64,000 bases of DNA from Vitellaria paradoxa (GCA_019916065.1 CM034233.1:5772516-5836515), one strand, 5' to 3'; positions 1 to 19,338 are shown, numbered from the stretch's first letter. Numbers and translations are program-made. Notes: a model not told the origin generated them from the letters alone.

Positions 1-998
1 TTACTTTTTTAAAAATTACTAAAATTTTTCTATTACAGTTTTCATAAGTTCTTTCAAATCATAATGAAAAATATATATCAAATTAATAATAAAAATAAAA
101 ATAAGTTAATTTTTTCTTTACAAATGCAAAAAAAAAAATTAATTTTTTGATAGCCCGCTAAAAAAATTAATTATTTTTCCAGAATAAATCTTATTTAATT
201 AATTTTTAAATATTTTATATAAATAAGAATATTTTTTTTAAATAGTAAGGTAAGAGTCCACAACGAGCATGTGAAAAATAAAAATATAATTTGGGCCCGT
301 AACTAACAAGATGCGTGCGGGTTTATGGTAACAAGCGTGAGAGCTATCCCTGTAGCCGTCAGATCCGTTATAAACAAAATACTCTACCCGAGGAAAGCCT
401 GCAGAGGGCGACCTTTTCACACAGATCCCAACAAACGAATGACTCAATTAAGACACTTGAAGGACGAACTCACGTGAAGGGCTGTCCCTATTGTGAGTCG
501 GCCTGATGTCATTATTGCTGGCTATAATAATAATAATAATAAAAGTGAGGGTTAAAATCGTAATTATAAATCTATCCGACGTGTCATGTGGTTTTAGGTC
601 ATGGACTGCAACGGGTCGGGGCCCTCCCCCTAAACCTCCACCCTCCTGCTTTTTTATTGTTAGGTGTGTCTATTTACATTTTATTAATTAATTTTGCATT
701 ATATTATATTTTTTATTATTTAAAATTACGAAATTATTTTTTATGATATATTTTATAAAATTATAATGACACAAGTATTCTTATATAAAAATTTAATCCT
801 CATAAAATTAGTCATTTTATAATTGAAAAAATAAGTTTTTAAGACAAAATATGAAAAAAACAATTCACCAGAATATTTTTATTTTTTTAATTTTTTATAA
901 GTGGTTGGACAATTACTAAATTAATTTTGAGCAAAATTTATTTACGTAATTTGAGTAACTTTATTATGATAAAAATTTTTAGTTTTAGATTAAATTAA
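1..998. other. AT-rich intergenic DNA, no gene seen
   Basis: Mostly A/T homopolymer runs. A patch at about 290-660 is closer to balanced base composition and holds short open frames on both strands, but none resembles a known protein and no splice signals flank them. I see no gene, RNA gene or complete mobile element here. Confidence 0.6.
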
Positions 999-1313
999 GG
1001 GTCCGTTTGGGAAGAGTAGCTATTAACCAAGACTAATGGTTACTTCAACAGTAGTTGGACTTTTTACTCTCTTATATTTTAATTTTCTTTTAAACTTTTA
1101 AGGGTAAAAATGTCAATTTAACAAAAACAAGTTACCCACCTAAAAAAAAGTTACTTTTTTTCCTTCCCAAACACAAAATTAATTAATTTTTTTTTAGTTA
1201 GCTATTAGCCATTAATCATTTTTTTCCTTCCCAAACACAAAATTAGCTAACATTTTTTAGCTAATTATTAGCCATTAGTCATTAGCCAATACTAATTGTT
1301 TCCAAACGGAACC
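999..1313. mobile_element. Tourist-like MITE (family 1), with 3-bp TAA duplication
   Basis: A 315-bp AT-rich element. The left end GGGTCCGTTTGG pairs with the inverted right end GGTTCCGTTTGG, and both flanks carry TAA (996-998 and 1314-1316). A 3-bp TWA target duplication with G-rich short inverted ends is typical of PIF/Harbinger-derived Tourist elements. There is no coding capacity. Related copies lie at 12511-12838, around 16030-16590, around 22540-22795 and around 32520-32730, sharing an internal segment that reads roughly taaaaatgtcaatttaac. Confidence 0.72.
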
Positions 1314-2166
1314 TAAGTTCTAAAAAAAAAAAAAAGTCACAACGGGTTTTGTTTAATAAAAATGAACTTTTGCTTAGAAGTTAAAATTTTTTTTAAGTTT
1401 ATTCTTTTCTTATTTTGGTAGTTTGTTAATTTAATTGAAAGGTTGATATGAAACCTACTAAAATGCCTTGAAATGTGATGACAAAGATTAAAATGATGAA
1501 AGTTTGTAAAGTAAAGAACTGAAAAAATAAAATTTTTATTTGATTAAGTTAGAAAATAAAATAATATAAAATATATATTTTATATGTTTTTAAAAATATA
1601 AATATAAATAAATTTTATTTTACGATTTAAATTTTTTATCATTTTCTTGTAAAATTAGGTCCAAAGGTTTTTGTCCAAATTTGTTAAAAAAAAAAATTTG
1701 TGGAGGATAATTTTGTCAGTTCAAATTATACACAAAAATAACTAATTAAGAAAAGAAAATAATTTTTTTTAATTTCACCTAATAAAAAAGTAAGATATAG
1801 CATAAGAGGCCATTTATGAATTACAAATAGGCTCATTATTTATTAGTTTATTTAAAAATTTATAAATTAAATATCAATTAAAGAATAAAATGTTAATATT
1901 TTTAAAATTATAAAAAATAAATATTTAATACTAATATTTTAATTTTTCAATATATAAAGTGAGATTAATAAAATATTTTTTAATTTTAAATGTAATCATG
2001 ACATTTTAAATAGTTTTATTCTAATTACGCTTTTATCCAGCTGTCATTTCATTATATTAAAATAATATCAGATAACAAATTTTCATTTTACGCGCTCATT
2101 TATTATTCCGAATTAATTTTCTTCAATTCTGGAAGCGTGCTCAATACATACTAAGTTAATCGTCCG
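1314..2166. other. AT-rich intergenic DNA, nothing recognised
   Basis: Long A and T runs with no open frame that looks coding and no element ends that I could pair. Confidence 0.55.
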
Positions 2167-2884
2167 TACGGGTGTGCATGGGTCGGACTAGTTTGGGTTT
2201 GCAGCTAACTTAGAACCAAATTAATTTTTTTTTGGTTTCTAAAAATTGGACCCGAAATCGAATCAATTTAAATTAGAATCAAACCAAACCGAATCGAAAA
2301 AATTAGATTGGTTCGGTTCGGTTTTCGGGTTAGATCATTTCATGTTGGGTCGGGCCAATTTTTGGTTTAGATAATTTTTGAGTTGGATCGAATCCATTAA
2401 AAAAGGCAACATTTAGTACAAGTCAAAATAAAATACAATCCCATAAAATCACTTAAAAAAAGGTAACATTTAGTACAATCTATAATAAAATACAAGCCCA
2501 TAATATCAATAAAAAAAATATAATTCCAAAAGAAATGAGATGAGAGAGAGGGGGTGAAAAGAAATGAGCTACGGTGCGAGAGGAAGCCAAAAGAATGAAA
2601 TGGAACCCTAACTCCCTTTTTATTTTATATATTATAAATTATATAATATATAATTATATATATTAAATTTTCGAGTTGGTTCGGGTATTTTCGATTTAGT
2701 TCGGTTTTGGTTCAGATTCGGTTCGGGTTCAATATATACAAATTCGGGAGCCGAACCGAAAAAATCGATTTTTCAGTTTTTCAATCCAGAACCGACCCAA
2801 AAGAGTATAAACCCGAACTAATCCGAACCAAATTGATCGGATTGGTTCGATTTTCGGGCTGTTCAGGTATTTTGTGCACTCCTA
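2167..2884. mobile_element. Non-autonomous hAT-like element, 718 bp
   Basis: Left end TACGGGTGTGCA and inverted right end TAGGAGTGCAC are related short inverted repeats. The flanks are ATCGTCCG (2159-2166) and ATCGTCCA (2885-2892), an 8-bp duplication with one mismatch, as expected for hAT transposition. Sub-terminal regions are rich in repeated GGTTCGGTTCGG-type motifs and their complements, giving inverted symmetry around an AT-rich core. There is no transposase frame; the 62-aa open frame near the right end is part of these repeats. Confidence 0.68.
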
Positions 2885-2892
2885 ATCGTCCA

Positions 2893-4390
2893 TGAAAAAT
2901 ATAGAAAAGTGACAAAAAAATTATAAATATTAAATATATATCCAGTCAAAGAATTTAACTAAAAATGTAAAACTATTGTTATCATTTTATTTTTCTTTAT
3001 TATTTTTCATTTTTTTCTTACTCAATTTAAAAGTAAAGTGGGTGGTATATAGAAAGATTTAATATTTATTCATGTGCACATATCGGTTGGATAAACTTAC
3101 TATATGTTATTTATTTAAACTATTGGCAAACGACTTACAAGTCTTTTCAAATTACCAACATTTAGTATTAATAATGAAATGTTAATTTTTTTGTCCTAAT
3201 GAGATTAAGCAAGTAAGATAAAATTCAACATTGTCAACATTGAAGATTAATTATTATTAATTATTAACTGTTAAAACTACTAACTTTATTTGCATGGTTG
3301 TTCAACATGAGCACTCTTTTTTCCAAATCTTAATTAAAGGCACGTTGACAAAGTGGCTAGTAAATCTGAGGTGGTGTTTGGATAGTAAAAAAATGTAACA
3401 AAAATATAAAAATTTGATGTAAAAATGATATACGGTGAAATTTAATTAGAAAAAAGTACAAAAAATTTGATAAAATTTGTTGGGTTTTGATAAATCAAAC
3501 ATTTCCTAAAAAATAATTTATATATAATAACAATACATCATATAGTAGGGGATGAAATTCTTAATAAAGATAAGAAATTTATTAATCCGAGACACTCATT
3601 AAATGCCAATAAAAATAAACTATGTAATAAAGTTTTACACTTGTTCTTATACAACTATATCAAAGTGTTTATTATTACGTGCGCATTTATTGGTTCTTAA
3701 CGGGTGTTTCGAACATCATTAACATGATCTCAAAAATAATAAAAATTTATTTAATTAATATTTTAATAAAGAAATGGGACCATGAAATGAATAATAGATG
3801 GAGGTGTTTAAAGTTATAAAAAATGAGATAATTTATGATTTGTAATTTGTATAGTGAAATAAAAATTAAATAATTTTTAAAATTTTTTATAACATCAAAC
3901 ATCCCCGTAATATAATTTGTGTAAAAATCACGAAATGGAGGTTGCAACTAATGATATTTTAAAATGGTGTAATTAAATGAGTTTATAAACAACAATGCAT
4001 ACAAATTCAATAATTTTAATTTTTTTTGGTAATTAATAATTTTAATGCTACTACTCTTTTCCAATAAATTTATCACTCTCAGATTAGACCCATCCAGAAG
4101 ACCTGCAACCTATTAAATGGATATGAAAGAAGACCTTAAAATATCACGACAGGTAAACGAGAGAGGTTTGCGGAAGATAAAAGACAAAAGTACCCTTCGT
4201 CCTAAAATGGAAGGACAGTACACCAGTACACACGCCAAAAAAAAAAAATAAAATTATAGAAAGATTTGTGTCAGGGCAGAAAGGCGAGAGCCGGGGCAGG
4301 GAAAAGAAAGAGAGAGAAACTACACAACCAGAAGAAGAAGAAGAAGCAGAAGGGGAAGAAGAAAGCCCCCTACCAGTCGCAGAAGCAGAG
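2893..4390. other. Intergenic DNA upstream of the BSK1-type gene, with two MITE fragments
   Basis: AT-rich. About 3371-3510 is a short MITE (family 3: GTGGTGTTTGG at the left, an inverted ATGTTTGAT-like end at the right). About 3785-3910 matches family 4 in reverse orientation. From 4270 the DNA becomes GA-rich, including (GAA)n-like runs at 4333-4366, probably gene-proximal promoter. Confidence 0.5.
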
Positions 4391-4395
4391 CCAGT

Positions 4396-4415
4396 GTATA
4401 TATATATATATATAT
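4396..4415 (+). promoter_or_regulatory. Candidate TATA region of the BSK1-type gene
   Basis: A run of alternating TA lies about 145 nt before the ATG at 4559, followed by a pyrimidine-rich stretch and no upstream ATG in the reading frame. It could equally be a simple (TA)n microsatellite within the promoter or leader; position alone supports the promoter reading. Confidence 0.35.
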
Positions 4416-4558
4416 CCAAGTGCTCTATATTCCTCTCTCAAAGTTTCTGTACATAATAGTTATCTCTATATATATATATACTGCATATATATCTTTCTTG
4501 GTTGAGGTTCTTCACTAGCAGAAGTTCTAAGGTGATTGACGCCTTTTGACTCAACCGA

Positions 4559-11344
<6,786 letters not shown>

Positions 11345-11620
11345 GAAACCCCTGTTGTAGCATTCTTTTTGTTAAAATCATTTGTTGTTGTTGTTGAAAG
11401 GAAGGAAAACGCATTGGGTTATGTACAATTTAAATGTGGCGAAGTGCTTGTATTTTTGACACTGAAATGGCTTAAAATGTTGATTTTTTTTTTAACCCCG
11501 GGAAGTTTGAAATCATCAGTTGATTTCATTCGTGTAAACACGCATACAAAACTTCAACATGGAACTCACGATAGATACAGGACAGATTATGAGGTAGTAT
11601 GTATGTAATTGCTATACTAA
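11345..11620. other. 276-bp convergent 3' intergenic region shared by BSK1 and FtsH
   Basis: The stop codons of the two convergent genes (TGA at 11342-11344 and, on the other strand, TAA at 11621-11623) are only 276 bp apart. Both 3' UTRs and poly(A) sites must lie here or overlap into the neighbouring gene. I see no strong AATAAA on either strand inside it. Confidence 0.75.
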
Positions 11621-12212
11621 TTAGGCTACGTACAATTCAGCTTTTCCATCTATGAAGAGGCTCATAAACTCCTCCCCATCTACAGTTTCTTTCTCTATGA
11701 GGAGTTGAGCAAGCTTGTGAAGGATGTCAATGTTAGTCGTGATGATCTGCTTGGCCCTAGAATATGCATTCTCTACCAGCTCCCTCACCTCTGAATCTAC
11801 CACATCAGCAGTTGCCATTGAGTAATCTTTTTGGGTTGACATCTACCAAAAATTTAGGTTAGATTGTCAATTTTAAAAGTATGAAAGAAAAAGAACATAA
11901 AAAAGAGGAGCTTCTAGAAAATCCTTCTTACCTGCTGACCTAAGAAGGGATTCCCACCAGGTCCACCAATGGCAACCTGTCCAATCTTTTTGCTGAAACC
12001 AAATCTCTCCACCATCTGCCTTGCTACCCTTGATACTTGCATGAAGTCATTTGATGCTCCTGTTGTAACGTTCTCGTCCCCAAAAATAACCTCCTCAGCA
12101 ACCCTGCATTAGTAAAGTAGGTGATAACATTTAATTATACACACACACACACACACACAAAAATAACCTCCTCAGCAACCCTGCATTAGTAAAGTAGGTG
12201 ATAACATTTAAT

Positions 12213-12254
<42 letters not shown>

Positions 12255-13334
12255 GGCAAGCTGAGTGATGATATTTTCTAATGCTACATGGGCAAATATT
12301 ATTCTCCTAATTTATTCTCTCTTATTTTAAAATACTAATCTAAGTGGGTGAGGGAGACCATGTGTGTGTGATCACCCTACACAGGCTGCAGCAACCCTAA
12401 CAGTCAGTCCCAGCCTTGCCTTCGAAACAAACAAGATTGTGAGAAAGCCTCATCAGTTATGGTTGCTAGGGTGCATGAAACATACATGTTTTATTTTTTC
12501 AGAGAACTAAGGCTTGGTTTGGGTTAAAAAAGTTAGTTTTTTTTGTAGTTAGCTACTAAAAAACTATCTAACTACAAAAAAAATTAGTTTTTTTTTTTTT
12601 TTTTTTTTTGTGTGTGTTTAGGAAAGGAAAAAAATTAACTTTTTAATAGTTAATTTTTTAACTTTTTGTTAATTTGACATTTTTTTCCTTGAAGGTTTAA
12701 AAAAAGATTAAAATGTAAAAGAATAAATTTGGTCATTTTAGAAAAAGTCAAAAAATTAGTAGCTGGTAGTTAACCTACCACCATTCAGAAAAGAAAAAAA
12801 AATGCTAAGCTACTAATTACTTCTTACCAAACGGAGCTTAATGCTAACAATTTTGATTTAATCCCCCGTTGCAATACCCTACATGACATAATTATCTAGC
12901 ATTTAATTCATATAAAAATTATCTAGATAAAATTATTAACTACCATATAATATAAAACCTTCAAACCAAGTCTTCTTAGTTGAACAATTTGGTTAATTAA
13001 GGTTTCAAAATCTTCTAAACTGACAAGTTATGGTTCGATTTAAGAGAAGCATGTGCATCTCAATGCACATCTACTTGCAGGAGCATCAGGGATAAGCAAC
13101 TTGATGCCTTAGAGTTGACAAATTCGTTGAGACTCCCTCAACCGATCTAGAAAGAGACTCACCCATGCATTTAATGTTTTTGACCAAGTGAGTAATACGA
13201 TCGATTCCCAAATACCAAAAGTCAGTCCCACTTCCATTGGACAACCACCCCAATCAGCAGAGACCCCAGGCCAATAGAGCGGCTTGTCAAAGCAACTTTG
13301 CCACAGTCGATATTCCCCCAATATCCTCTCATGT

Positions 13335-13366
<32 letters not shown>

Positions 13367-15718
13367 ACTCTAGTTCATCCTAACTTTCACTCCCTTGGCT
13401 TCCGACGAGTTCTGCCATTGACTACCATTATCATTGTCCCCCTACAAGTATCAGAATATCAATACCAGGACCAACTGCCCACAATGTGCAACTCCAATGC
13501 CACCAATAAGTTAAATAACCAATGCGTTTTGGGTTAGTTACATAGCATTCAAGCACGTCCGCAAGAACAGGACGTTTCATGCATGCATAGGCCCTAAAAC
13601 ATCTGACCATACCTGATAAGTTGAGTTTGCATATGGAAAATGATATTCTATTAGAATTTATTTCTAGAAAAAAGTACAAAGAATGATATGATAAATGGAA
13701 ACTACGTAATGAAGGTGCATTTTTTTTTTTAATAGAAAAACAAAATTCTGGTTGTACAGTGTGTTTATCCATTTGTATATAACTAACCTTCCACCAAGGG
13801 CAACAGCCATTTGGTTCTCCAAGTAGCTTCTACTGTAGAGTCCAGACTCGAGTCTCTCTTCACTGGGAGCGAAGAAGGTGAGTCCTCCGGCTTGGCCACG
13901 AGGAATGATTGATATCTTGGCCACCGGATCATATTCGGGCATAAGAGCACCGACCAAAGCATGGCCAGCCTCTGCAACTCAAAAAGTGTATATACATTGT
14001 TAAAACACCCACACACCAAATCACAACATAAAAGCAAACATCTTGAGAAAACTCCATGTTTTACATACCATGATAAGCAACTAGTTTCTTCTTCTCTTCC
14101 GAGACAACGGCATTTTTCTTCTCTGGTCCAGCAATTATTCTCTCGAGAGCATCAGATATCTCGTCTTTGCTTATTTCCTTAAGGTCACGTCTGGCTGCAA
14201 GAATAGCCGCTTCGTTCATCAAGTTCTGCAAATCAGCTCCTGTGAAACCCGGAGTTCTCCTTGCAATCTTCTCAAAATCCACATCTTTTGCAAGCGCTTT
14301 CCCCCTCGAATGCACCTGTTTGTTGGTAACATTAGTTAAGAACAAAGTCCGCGTTTAGAGCTGAGGAAGAACAAACAATAAGCAAGCCAATTAAGTCTGC
14401 ATTGATTTGAGCTCACCTGTAGGATCTTCACTCTGCCAGCAACATCAGGCCTGTCCACAGTCACTTGGCGATCGAACCTCCCTGGTCTCAATAATGCCGA
14501 ATCAAGAACATCAGGCCTGTTAGTTGCACCCAAGACAATCACACCGGAATTACCAGAAAACCCATCCATCTCCGTCAACAACTGATTAATAGTCTGTTCT
14601 CTCTCATCGTTCCCGCCTCCAAGACCAGCACCTCTCTGCCTCCCCACTGCATCAATCTCATCTATGAACACAATGCAAGGTGCCTTGGATTTTGCCTTCT
14701 CAAACAAATCTCGAACTCTCGACGCACCCACGCCCACAAAGAGTTCTACAAATTCCGATGCTGCACAAGAGAAGAATGGCACCCCAGCCTCGCCGGCGAC
14801 TGCCCTCGCCAGCAGGGTCTTTCCGGTGCCGGGAGGTCCAACCAAAAGACACCCTTTTGGAATTTTTGCCCCCAGGGCGGTGTACTTATCTGGGTTTTTC
14901 AAGAAATCAACCACTTCCTGTAATTCCAATTTGGCCTGGTCGGCGCCGGCCACGTCGGCGAAAGTGATTCCGGTCTCCGGAACTTCCTGGAACTTGGATT
15001 TCGACCTACCGAAATCCATTGGCCCGCCGAGCCCGCCTGGGCCACCGGGACCTCCCTGTGCGCGGCGGAAGAGAAGGAAGAGTCCGGCGAAGGCAAGGAA
15101 AGGGAACAGCAAATTTCCAATAAAATTGAACAACCCGTTCCCGGAATCGCCCTCCGACACCGAGATATCGACCCCGTTCATGGCCAAAATGTCGATGAGG
15201 TCGGGGTCATTCGGGACAATCACGGTGGCTCGGCGGCCGTTGACGGCTGTGAGTTGAAGGGCACCTCCGTCCTTGCTGAAGCGCACCCTTTCGACCTTGC
15301 CCTTCTTCACGGCATTCAAGAACTCGCTGTATCTCCATTGACTGCCCTCGGGAAGGTCAGAGGTGGTCTGGGCTTGGGGTTTCGGGGCGCTCAAGAGAAG
15401 GTTCTGAGAAAAGGGTGATGAGTTTGAAGGGCTGGGTCTGGGAGCTTCAGCTTGAATTGCAGGTGGAGGAGGATTGGTGGAATCAAGGGCTAGGGCTTGT
15501 GGGGAAATCGAAGAGAGGAGCAGAGCAGCCAAAGTGGCTTGAGATGGTAAATTCTTCAGATTACTGGGTGGTCTTCCACTGAGAATTGATTGTGTTATTT
15601 GAAACTTTTTTCTAGAGAGAGAAGGCAAATACAGGGTTGTTTTGGTAGTTGGAGAGGAGAGCAGGATTTGGCTGCCATGGAAGGTTGAGGAGAGCAGAGG
15701 GTGGGTAGTTGAAGCCAT
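11621..15718 (-). CDS. FTSH5: Thylakoid ATP-dependent zinc metalloprotease FtsH, type A (FTSH1/FTSH5-VAR1 type)
   Basis: Exons in transcript order: 15718-14417, 14315-14069, 13971-13788, 12103-11932, 11842-11621; 709 codons including stop, 708 aa, the usual length. A Ser/Thr-rich chloroplast transit peptide (about 1-60) precedes a hydrophobic thylakoid-targeting stretch (about 61-78). The [11 protein letters not shown] region lies before a membrane helix (about 197-218). The AAA+ domain has Walker A GPPGTGKT (294-301), Walker B IVFIDEID (349-356) and RPGRFDR (411-417). The zinc site HEAGH (516-520) is split by intron 2, and the third-ligand region SNDFMQ is in exon 4. The family forms a hetero-hexamer of type A (FTSH1/5) and type B (FTSH2/8) subunits that degrades photodamaged D1 in photosystem II repair. 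[13 protein letters not shown] and the C-terminal [10 protein letters not shown] favour type A. FTSH1 versus FTSH5 orthology cannot be settled by eye. Confidence 0.95.
12081..12257 (-). repeat. 77-bp tandem duplication spanning the exon 4 acceptor of the FtsH gene, with (CA)n
   Basis: The stretch beginning CAAAAATAACCTCC at 12081 is repeated exactly from 12158, a 77-bp period, and both copies run into CA microsatellites (about 12139-12158 and 12216-12252). The unit contains the first 23 nt of exon 4 plus its splice acceptor, so an identical second acceptor (TGCAG before 12180) lies upstream of the true one (before 12103). Confidence 0.93.
12511..12838. mobile_element. Tourist-like MITE (family 1) in FtsH intron 3
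   Basis: A 328-bp element with ends GGCTTGGTTTGG and (inverted) AGCTCCGTTTGG, flanked by TAA on both sides (12508-12510, 12839-12841). It shares its internal sequence with the element at 999-1313. It lies in the 1684-nt intron between exons 3 and 4, far from the splice sites. Confidence 0.68.
13340..13375. repeat. CT microsatellite in FtsH intron 3
   Basis: (CT)n interrupted by single bases (TCTCTCGCTCTC, CACTC). The open frames crossing it on both strands are low-complexity artefacts. Confidence 0.7.
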
Positions 15719-15810
15719 GGATTTTTATCTCTTGAGAACCCTCTACGTGGGTTGCGTTGAGGTTAATTCTCAATTTGGGACATTCTCGAGCGTAGAGATG
15801 GGAATTTATT

Positions 15811-15820
15811 ATTTATATAT
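15811..15820 (-). promoter_or_regulatory. Candidate TATA box of the FtsH gene
   Basis: On the minus strand this reads ATATATAAAT, about 93 nt before the start codon at 15718. That would allow a leader of roughly 60 nt. Supported only by motif and position. Confidence 0.45.
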
Positions 15821-16029
15821 TACCTAATTGGAAGATCAGAATTGGGTTTATCAATGCTTCAACGCACTGAAAGCCATGAATCTGGGTTTTGTTGACTGAG
15901 AGTTGAATTGAGTTGAATCTACGTGTTTTAAATTTTAACCAGTCATTTCTTACTTGAATTTTGGTCTGAAATGAAATCCACTGTGCAAACCAACGTACGT
16001 ATACAGTACAAAGAAAACAAGGAAAACCA

Positions 16030-16590
16030 ATAGGCTGAGTTTGATTGGCAAAGGAGAAAAAAAAGTTTTTTTTTTGGGTAATTAAAGGTGAAAAAAAAGT
16101 TAGGTGGTATTTAATTTGTATTCGTATTTTTTATTTTAAATGTTTTACATTTTAAAAATTTTAAAATATAGAAAATAAAAAATGCATTTATTTTGATAAT
16201 TTTAGTTTTCTGTATTTTGAGGTTTTTTTTTTTTTTTTTTGAGTTAAAGACACTCAAAACGGTTTTTTATCATTTTGTATTTTATGTATAAATTAATTTT
16301 TTGTTTTCTAAAATAGATTTTAAAAATATAAGTGACTAAATATGTTTTGAACTGTTTTTCATATTTTAAAAGATGCAAAATGAAAAATGAGTTCAAATAA
16401 ATATATCAAATAGTATCTTAACTTTCTACTAGATAGTTTTTTTTTTTTTTTGTTAATGTGATATTTTTGCCTTTAATATTTAAAAAAAATTAAAATGTAA
16501 AAAGTAAATTTGATTATTAAAAAAAAAGGCTAAAAAATTAATAATTGATCGTTGAGTTACCCATTGACTTTCCTAAACGATCACTTAATC
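16030..16590. mobile_element. Family 1 MITE interrupted by a nested family 2 MITE
   Basis: The outer parts (about 16036-16095 and 16436-16590) match the family 1 elements at 999 and 12511, including TTTGATTGGCAAAGG at the left and inverted CGTTTAGGAAAG at the right. The inner element 16103-16417 starts GGTGGTATTTAATT, ends with inverted GATACTATTTGAT, and is flanked by TTA on both sides (16100-16102, 16418-16420). Its interior resembles the complete element at 43501-43828, so the family 2 element landed inside an older family 1 copy. Confidence 0.58.
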
Positions 16591-16599
16591 CAACTTAAC

Positions 16600-19330
16600 T
16601 CAAATTACTTGATTATTTTACATAAAATTTATGTTTATTAACCTGAGTTTGGACTATAAATTATGTTTAAGAGAATGTTTAGAAGTTAAAAATTAAAAAA
16701 AAAAGTAAAAAAATAAATAATGTATCAATTACTTTTTAGTATTTGGAGAATGAATTATAATTTGTTGACCAAATGCATTAGAACAAGGTTAAATGACTTA
16801 TTCTACCAGTTTTCGTATATTGTATCAGAATTTTGAACTGACAGATTCATTTCAATAATTTTCGTATATTGTATCAGAATTTTAAGAAAAAATTTGTAAA
16901 AGGCACGCATAGAATATGAAAAAGGCTAAAATTTTGTAAAAGAATTGTAAAAGACTAAAAGTTTAATTTTTTTTGCAAAATTTGAGTTCGTTTGGTATTT
17001 TAACAAATTAAATAAAACAAAATAAATCTTCAACAACTTCTATAAATCACTCAAATTTTCTATTACACATTTCTACACTGCTATCTTTACTAATTTTAAA
17101 AAATTTCAATGTTTTGCTAAAGAAAAAATAAAAAATTTGAAAGAAGGCTCGTAAATTTTTTTGGACAATTATATTTTTTGAGTCGAAAGTTTTCAAATAA
17201 GTACCATTATTATTATTTTGAGTGCGTTTGGAGTCCAAAAAAACCAAAAAGTGAATTTTTTTTTAAGTTTGGAGTGTAAAAAGTTATTTTGAAATAATAA
17301 GTAAATGTTTGTGTTTGATTTAATATAAAGTTGTTAAAAATTGTATAAAGTAACACGTGCCATAATTTTAGTGGAGAATCTTAAAAATTTTTAGCATTTT
17401 GTGAAAATTTTTGGTACAAATGTTACTTCAATTTTTAAAAAAATTTGGTAAAATCCGTTGGAACACATCATTTTAGTTCGTTCCAACGAATTTTGATAAC
17501 ATTTTAAAAAAAAATTGAAATTTTTTAGAGTTTGAAAAAAGTGAAACTTTTGAAGTTTTTTGAAAATTTTTAAACTTTTTTGGTGCTCCAAACAGCACAT
17601 TTATACGATTTTTTTTTTATCTGTAGGAACGAATTTAAAAAATTATTCTTACGGTTTTGGCACTGTTCCCACAGTTTGCTACTATTCATCTCTAAAAAAT
17701 GTGATTTGGAAAGAAAATACCAAACACTAAAATTAACTCAAAATCACGTCTTATCTCAATTTATCTTATTTTTTACTACTCTAAATGTTACCTTTATGCT
17801 CCAAAACACCCCCATAAGTTTATCTTAGTTTCATAATAAACTAATGTCAAACAAGTTTTTAACAAGCTGAACATGAACCAAGCTTTGAATTATTTGATTC
17901 GTTTCACTGCCCTACATATTACTTAAATTTACTAAAGAAAATTGTATCGGGAGCACGGCTGGTAAACAAACCAAATTGTCCGAGATTAGTTTATATTCAA
18001 TTTCTTAAAAGCTCGTTGGAGATAGACTTGTTATGAAATCAGGTCAAATTTAAATACAACTTGTAACTTAAGTTCGGCTCGATAAAATTAATTTTGTATA
18101 TAATAACTTAGTATTTCGACTTACCGAAAAAAAAAAAAAAAGCTTGGTATTCGGATCCACTTGAGTGTACAATAGGGTCGGAAGTCCGCTGAGACATGGA
18201 AATGCGTTGTTTGTCCTGACCCAGTGAGATTTGTCGAAGTTCAAAGGGTAGGTTTGGTCCAATCCAATATAAATTATCTGGAGCCTTCTTTTGAGAGGGA
18301 GAGAGCGATACGAATTAGGGCCAAACAAAACCCTTATGGACTCCGAAGGGCCATATGAATCGGGTCGGGTCACACACTACAAGTAAAGAAACATTAATTG
18401 GGCCTATTTTTGTATTTCAACGCTCAAGTAAAGTCCTCTTAGGTTGAGAGTGAGCTCAGTCTGGATAATGAAAATGGTTTGTAATGTCCTCTTAGGCGGG
18501 TGTCTCTCATGTCTTCAGGGAATATTTAATCTCTCATATCTCATAAAAATATATATATATATATATATTACTAAGTTTAAGTTCTTTTTTTTTTGACATG
18601 ATCTTTTAATCTATTTTTATTCTTCTATTTTTATTTATTTTTTACAACTGAACGGATTAAAAAAATAAAAATAAAAAATTCTCAAACTCCCTAAATTTAT
18701 ATTTTGTTTTTATTTTTTTATTTTTTATTAAAAAACTAAAGTTTTGACACCCAAACAAACCCTTAATAAGTTTTTGTTGGCTAAGGGTGCCCTCCGAACA
18801 AAATCAGCCTTGAAACGGAATTGGGCCAATGGAGAACTCCGACTCGGGGGAATCCCTCTTGTATGCCGGGAAGGATAAGTGGACCATCTGGGCAATTATT
18901 TGCTGCTGAGACTCCAGGTCAGTCACATAAACATACTCTGGTGGGGCCATGCTTATGTGGTGATGTGTGATTGCTCCACCTCACCAAATAATTACCCGGG
19001 ACCATCTACAAGTTTGGCCGGCTCCGATTTGGACGTTCACATGTGACACGTACATTATTTACAGTGTTTGGTCACCCATTCCCCATCACATGTAACTTCA
19101 ATTTGTTCATAAAGTATAGATAAATAAATCAAATTAAATAATGTATACCAATGCAAACAAATAAAGTGTATAATAATAAATAAAGAATAACAAAATTCGA
19201 ACTTACAATCTCCCGAAATTAGAACTCTAATATAAGTCACTAATTGTCCCAAAAATTTAAACTGTTAAGAAATAAGTTTAACAATATATATTAAACTATT
19301 TCAACATATAGAACAAATTTAAGAAGTAAA
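16600..19330. other. Intergenic DNA, no gene recognised
   Basis: AT-rich, with family 4-like MITE debris. Two patches are less AT-rich: about 18160-18370 and 18780-19030, the latter with phrases such as GGGCCAATGG and CTCGGGGGAATCCC. Neither contains an open frame resembling a protein, and I could not pair element ends around them. Confidence 0.5.
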
Positions 19331-19338
19331 ATGGGTCA

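Noticed and set aside
4144..4456. Several overlapping frames in the BSK1 promoter
   Set aside because: Low-complexity GA/CT and TA repeats translated in several frames; no domain.
14664..15257. A 197-aa open frame on the plus strand opposite FtsH exon 1
   Set aside because: It mirrors the high-GC coding exon of the protease; no splice signals or homology of its own.
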